Part shown: positions 62,401-64,000 of the stretch, in pieces
Layout: every line of letters begins with the position of its first letter
Numbering within the stretch: the stretch's first letter is position 1
Assembly: GCF_032854445.1 (NCBI RefSeq)
Contig: NW_027018150.1
Location: forward strand, 1-64,000
Direction of reading: 5' to 3'
DNA from: Liolophura sinensis
Taxonomy: Eukaryota > Mollusca > Polyplacophora > Chitonida > Chitonidae
Length of the DNA stretch: 64,000 bases
Translations under genes and position numbers: made by a program
The notes under the pieces: generated by a model
Databases searched by the model: none
What the model saw: the letters and a program-made list of their open reading frames with translations, nothing else
What the model was told of the DNA's origin: nothing

Positions 62401-63624
62401 AACAGCTGGAGATGCCTGGCCCAATTGCGCATCTTTTGGCACCTTATTGATGTGGGTCAGTGTTTAATTGTACTTTTTACAGCAGACTGTATCAAGTACC
62501 TTGTGTTTTTTATATACAAATGGTGTGGTTTTTCAACATGTAGATAAAGACATTGAGTTTGTCTTCGACTTAGAAGTAAGACAATTGCTGGATGAGTTAA
62601 ATGGGCTTGGCCCAAAGATTTGACGTCTTCTGGGCTACCGAAGGGCACATAACTTATAATCAAAAGTTGAATATAGTAATGACCAGTCGCGATATTACAT
62701 AGTAAATGTAGCCGAATTTAATTAGCAAAAAGCCCAAGCAAAAATCCAAAAGTGGAAAAACTGTTCCAATGCTGCTGGTAAGAGGCTAATCCGACGTATT
62801 TTGTGACGAGAAATCGAATGGTGCAAACCGCGTTGCTCTCCGACCACTACTTTTGGCTGTAGCGACAATTGAATGAGCATTTATGTGAAAATCACGTGCC
62901 CAGCAACGGCTCTTACTCCATGGAAACCAAGGAAATTTGCAATTTTTCAACAGCTGGAGATGCCTGGCCCAATTGCGCATCTTTTGGCACCTTATTGATG
63001 TGGGTCAGTGTTTAATTGTACTTTTTACAGCAGACTGTATCAAGTACCTTGTGTTTTTTATATACAAATGGTGTGGTTTTTCAACATGTAGATAAAGACA
63101 TTGAGTTTGTCTTCGACTTAGAAGTAAGACAATTGCTGGATGAGTTAAATGGGCTTGGCCCAAAGATTTGACGTCTTCTGGGCTACCGAAGGGCACATAA
63201 CTTATAATCAAAAGTTGAATATAGTAATGACCAGTCGCGATATTACATAGTAAATGTAGCCGAATTGAATTAGCAAAAAGCCCAGGCAAAAATCCAAAAG
63301 TCGAAAAACTGTTCCAATGCTGCTGGTAAGAGGCTAATCCGACGTATTTTGTGACGAGAAATCGAATGGTGCAAACCGCGTTGCTCTCCGACCAATACTT
63401 TTGGCTGTAGCGACAATTGAATGAGCATTTATGTGAAAATCACGTGCCTAACAACGGCTCTTACTCCATGGAAACCAAGGAAATTTGCAATTTTTCAACA
63501 GCTGGAGATGCCTGGCCCAATTGCGCATCTTTTGGCACCTTATTGATGTGGGTCAGTGTTTAATTGTACTTTTTACAGCAGACTGTATCAAATACCTTGT
63601 GTTTTTTATATACAAATGGTGTGG

Positions 63625-63631
63625 TTTTTTT
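63625..63631. other. T-run expansion, second copy of the 19-mer
   Basis: Same seven-T allele as 53212-53218, at +10,413. Together they anchor the higher-order register near the right edge of the window. Confidence 0.9.
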
Positions 63632-64000
63632 AACATGTAGATAAAGACATTGAGTTTGTCTTCGACTTAGAAGTAAGACATTTGCTGGATGAGTTAAATG
63701 GGCTTGGCCCAAAGATTTGACGTCTTCTGGGCTACCGAAGGGCACATAACTTATAATCAAAAGTTGAATATAGTAATGACCAGTCGCGATATTACATAGT
63801 AAATGTAGCCTAATTTAATTAGCAAAAAGCCCAAGCAAAAATCCAAAAGTGGAAAAACTGTTCCAATGCTGCTGGTAAGAGGCTAATCCGACGTATTTTG
63901 TGACGAGAAATCGAATGGTGCAAACCGCGTTGCTCTCCGACCAATACTTTTGGCTGTAGCGACAATTGAATGAGCATTTATGTGAAAATCACGTGCCTAA

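Larger units (their letters stand above)
1..64000. repeat. Satellite DNA array, 548-bp monomer, about 117 copies
   Basis: The same sequence recurs every 548 bases with a few percent variation. For example the GTCAGTGTT block lies at about 531, 1079, 1627, 2175 and so on to about 63560. All copies are head to tail in one orientation. No unique DNA, transposon, microsatellite or inversion interrupts them, and both window ends fall inside monomers. Base composition is about 40% G+C. Known: megabase satellite arrays with higher-order structure are a hallmark of eukaryotic centromeres and pericentromeres. Inferred: this is constitutive heterochromatin of a eukaryote. The family is not one I recognise (not alpha satellite, not a 5S or histone gene repeat), and no species can be named from it. 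Confidence 0.97.
45200..64000. repeat. Compartment III: 19-mer higher-order repeat domain
   Basis: From about 45.2 kb the D-type variants vanish and compartment I-like monomers return. They are organised as a 10,413-bp higher-order repeat. GTTGTTTTTATATA, otherwise a compartment II state, persists in four monomers (about 45513, 53735, 54832, 55926), so the monomers are hybrids of the two variant sets. There is no gene or unique sequence. Confidence 0.85.
55738..64000. repeat. 19-monomer higher-order repeat unit, copy B (partial)
   Basis: First 8,263 bases of the second 10.4-kb unit, directly abutting copy A, cut by the window end. It differs from A by an extra A at 56728-56733 and a missing A at 59453-59456, which cancel, and by scattered substitutions. 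Copy-specific states include CCCAGCAA at about 58514 (A has CCTAACAA at about 48101), ACCTTTGG at about 61754, and CATTTGC at 63679. If the register holds, about 2.15 kb of the unit continues beyond the window. Confidence 0.9.

Noticed and set aside
1-64000. Many ORFs of 61-100 codons on both strands as a tandem gene family
   Set aside because: They recur with the 548-bp period, overlap each other on both strands, and open or close with single satellite variants. They change mostly at replacement sites and match no domain I know.
1-64000. CRISPR array or prokaryotic repeat locus
   Set aside because: The repeat unit is 548 bp with no short repeat/unique spacer alternation, and there are no cas-like genes.
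1-64000. Tandem gene repeat (5S rDNA, histone or snRNA cluster)
   Set aside because: I see no 5S, tRNA, snRNA or histone sequence in the monomer, and no conserved block set off from a variable spacer.
1-64000. Assembly artefact (collapsed or looped repeat)
   Set aside because: Copies differ by graded, nested variant sets with distinct spacings, and units differ by private indels, which a looped assembly would not produce. Read-level checks of the 2.7-kb and 10.4-kb duplications would still be decisive.

Overview
The whole window is one uninterrupted satellite DNA array. A 548-bp monomer is repeated head to tail, in one orientation, from the first base to the last: about 116.8 copies. I see no gene, RNA gene, mobile element, CRISPR array, inversion or unique sequence. 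Position 1 and position 64000 both fall inside monomers, so the array runs past both window edges. The monomer is about 40% G+C (218 of 540 bases counted at 481-1020). It has 16 CpGs where about 22 would be expected, so CpG is only mildly depleted. Long homogeneous tandem arrays with higher-order structure are typical of eukaryotic centromeric or pericentromeric heterochromatin. The weak CpG depletion fits an invertebrate, or another lineage with little germline CpG methylation, better than a vertebrate. I do not recognise the satellite family and cannot name the species.

Layout by variant content. Compartment I (1 to about 12.95 kb) and compartment III (about 45.2 kb to the end) share one set of monomer variants. 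Compartment II (about 12.95-45.2 kb) carries a second set: GTCCTC for GTCTTC, GGATACA for GGGCACA, GAATACAG for GAATATAG, and ATAAAATTACGTG for GTGAAAATCACGTG. Within compartment II a block of three monomer types in fixed order (called D1-D2-D3 here) recurs six times complete and once cut short at the II/III boundary. Its start-to-start spacings are 5, 12, 9, 14, 8 and 9 monomers. Compartment III is a 19-monomer higher-order repeat of 10,413 bp: one full copy at 45325-55737 and the first 8.26 kb of a second copy to the window end. Smaller nested repeats (5-mer, trimer/dimer, 9-mer, 14-mer) are described below.

Monomer length is almost invariant. I found seven single-base indels in 64 kb. Two of these are one event inherited through the 10.4-kb duplication. 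Divergence is mostly substitution at about 16 recurrent sites shuffled among monomers, as expected from unequal exchange and gene conversion.

Many short open frames exist because each monomer happens to carry frames of 64-100 codons. They recur every 548 bp, are broken by stops in sister copies, and vary mainly at amino-acid-changing positions. I treat them as non-coding. If the array has a function it is more likely structural (centromere or heterochromatin, protein binding to repeated motifs) or through non-coding transcripts. Motifs that could matter, such as an ATCACGTG site present in most but not all monomers, phased A-tracts, small hairpins and splice-like signals, are listed with low confidence.
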